Below are positions 4,866 to 5,297 of a stretch of 5,297 bases of DNA, piece by piece (within the stretch, counting starts at the first letter, position 1; each line of letters opens with the position of its first letter). The DNA is from Christensenellaceae bacterium (GTDB taxonomy: Bacteria; Bacillota; Clostridia; Christensenellales; SZUA-584): the NCBI GenBank assembly GCA_012719815.1, contig JAAXZP010000127.1, forward strand, positions 1-5,297. Reading direction: 5' to 3'. Position numbers and translations under genes: made by a program. Under the pieces are notes generated by a model, which worked only from the letters and a program-made list of their open reading frames with translations, was not told the DNA's origin and did not search any database.

Positions 4866-5297
4866 CTATTCAAACAAACTGCGCGCAAACGCCATCGAAT
4901 CAAACGGCTGCAGGTCTTCCATGCCCTCGCCCACGCCCAGAAACACCACCGGCAATTTCAGCTCGTCGCAGATGGCGCAGATTACGCCGCCCTTGGCGGT
5001 GCCGTCCACCTTGGTGAGTATCAGCCCGGTCAGCTGCGTCACCTGGGCAAACTCGCGCGCCTGAGCGACGGCGTTCTGCCCCGTGGTGGCGTCCAGCACC
5101 AGATACGTGTGCCGGTGCGCCGCGTCGTACGTTTTTTCCAGCACGCGGCTTATTTTGGAGAGCTCGTTCATCAGGTTTTTCTTGTTGTGCAGCCGGCCCG
5201 CCGTATCGCAGATCACGATATCGGTACCCCGGTGCTGCGCGGAATCCACAGCGTCGTACACCACGGCTGCCGGGTCCGCTCCTTCGCCGTATTTTAC
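4866..5297 (-). CDS. ftsY: SRP receptor GTPase FtsY, C-terminal 143 residues
   Basis: Membrane-associated receptor that binds the Ffh GTPase and delivers ribosome-nascent chain complexes to the Sec translocon. Only the second half of the G domain is present, open from the window edge with no start. Seen: EGADPAAVVYDAV, DTAGRLHNKKNLMNEL (G3), VLDATTGQNAVAQAREF, TKVDGTAKGG (G4, in the family more often TKLD), LGVGEGMEDLQPFD (G5), and the C-terminal ending FARSLFE. RLHNKKNLM and DGTAKGG separate FtsY from Ffh, which has RLHID and DGDTRGG here. It lies upstream of ylxM-ffh, its usual place, but is separated by a 252-nt spacer and a promoter. Confidence 0.97.
   Translation of the reverse strand, partial: VKYGEGADPAAVVYDAVDSAQHRGTDIVICDTAGRLHNKKNLMNELSKISRVLEKTYDAAHRHTYLVLDATTGQNAVAQAREFAQVTQLTGLILTKVDGTAKGGVICAICDELKLPVVFLGVGEGMEDLQPFDSMAFARSLFE

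Noticed and set aside
1..5297. CRISPR array, tRNA or rRNA gene, transposase, phage or defence genes
   Set aside because: I looked for spaced direct repeats, cloverleaf-like segments and mobile-element motifs and saw none; nearly all sequence is explained by conserved housekeeping genes.

Overview
This window is a piece of housekeeping chromosome, all coded on the minus strand, so the genes read from high to low coordinates. High GC (visibly around 60%), clear Shine-Dalgarno sites, and the order ftsY, ylxM, ffh, rpsP, khpA, rimM, trmD point to a GC-rich member of the Clostridia (Bacillota). The family cannot be fixed from the sequence.

Layout in the direction of transcription. (1) 5297-4866: C-terminal part of FtsY, the SRP receptor, cut by the window edge. 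(2) 4865-4614: an AT-richer spacer with several hairpins, a possible 35-residue ORF, a terminator-like stem-loop, and a strong promoter whose -35 box lies inside that stem-loop. (3) 4613-2975: ylxM and ffh, overlapping by 11 nt. (4) 2974-2859: a leader with two hairpins and an A/T homopolymer run before rpsP. (5) 2858-1141: rpsP, khpA, rimM, trmD, tightly packed (2618 downward: rpsP ends just before khpA; khpA/rimM overlap by 8 nt; rimM/trmD overlap by 14 nt). (6) 1140-1056: an intrinsic terminator directly followed by an extended -10 promoter. (7) 1055-1: deoB (phosphopentomutase), its 3' end beyond the window.

How the genes work together: FtsY and Ffh are the two GTPases of co-translational membrane targeting, and YlxM is their usual small partner. 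S16 (rpsP), the 30S maturation factor RimM, the KH protein KhpA and the tRNA m1G37 methyltransferase TrmD serve ribosome assembly and reading-frame fidelity. DeoB belongs to nucleoside salvage and looks like a separate transcription unit.

I found no undescribed multi-gene system. The points worth a second look are subtle: DeoB lacks two of its six protein metal ligands (Asp to Ala, His to Pro); TrmD has Glu in place of its catalytic Asp plus two other changes at conserved sites; the ftsY-ylxM spacer looks like an inserted or dispersed element; and ylqD and rplS are missing from an otherwise classical cluster.
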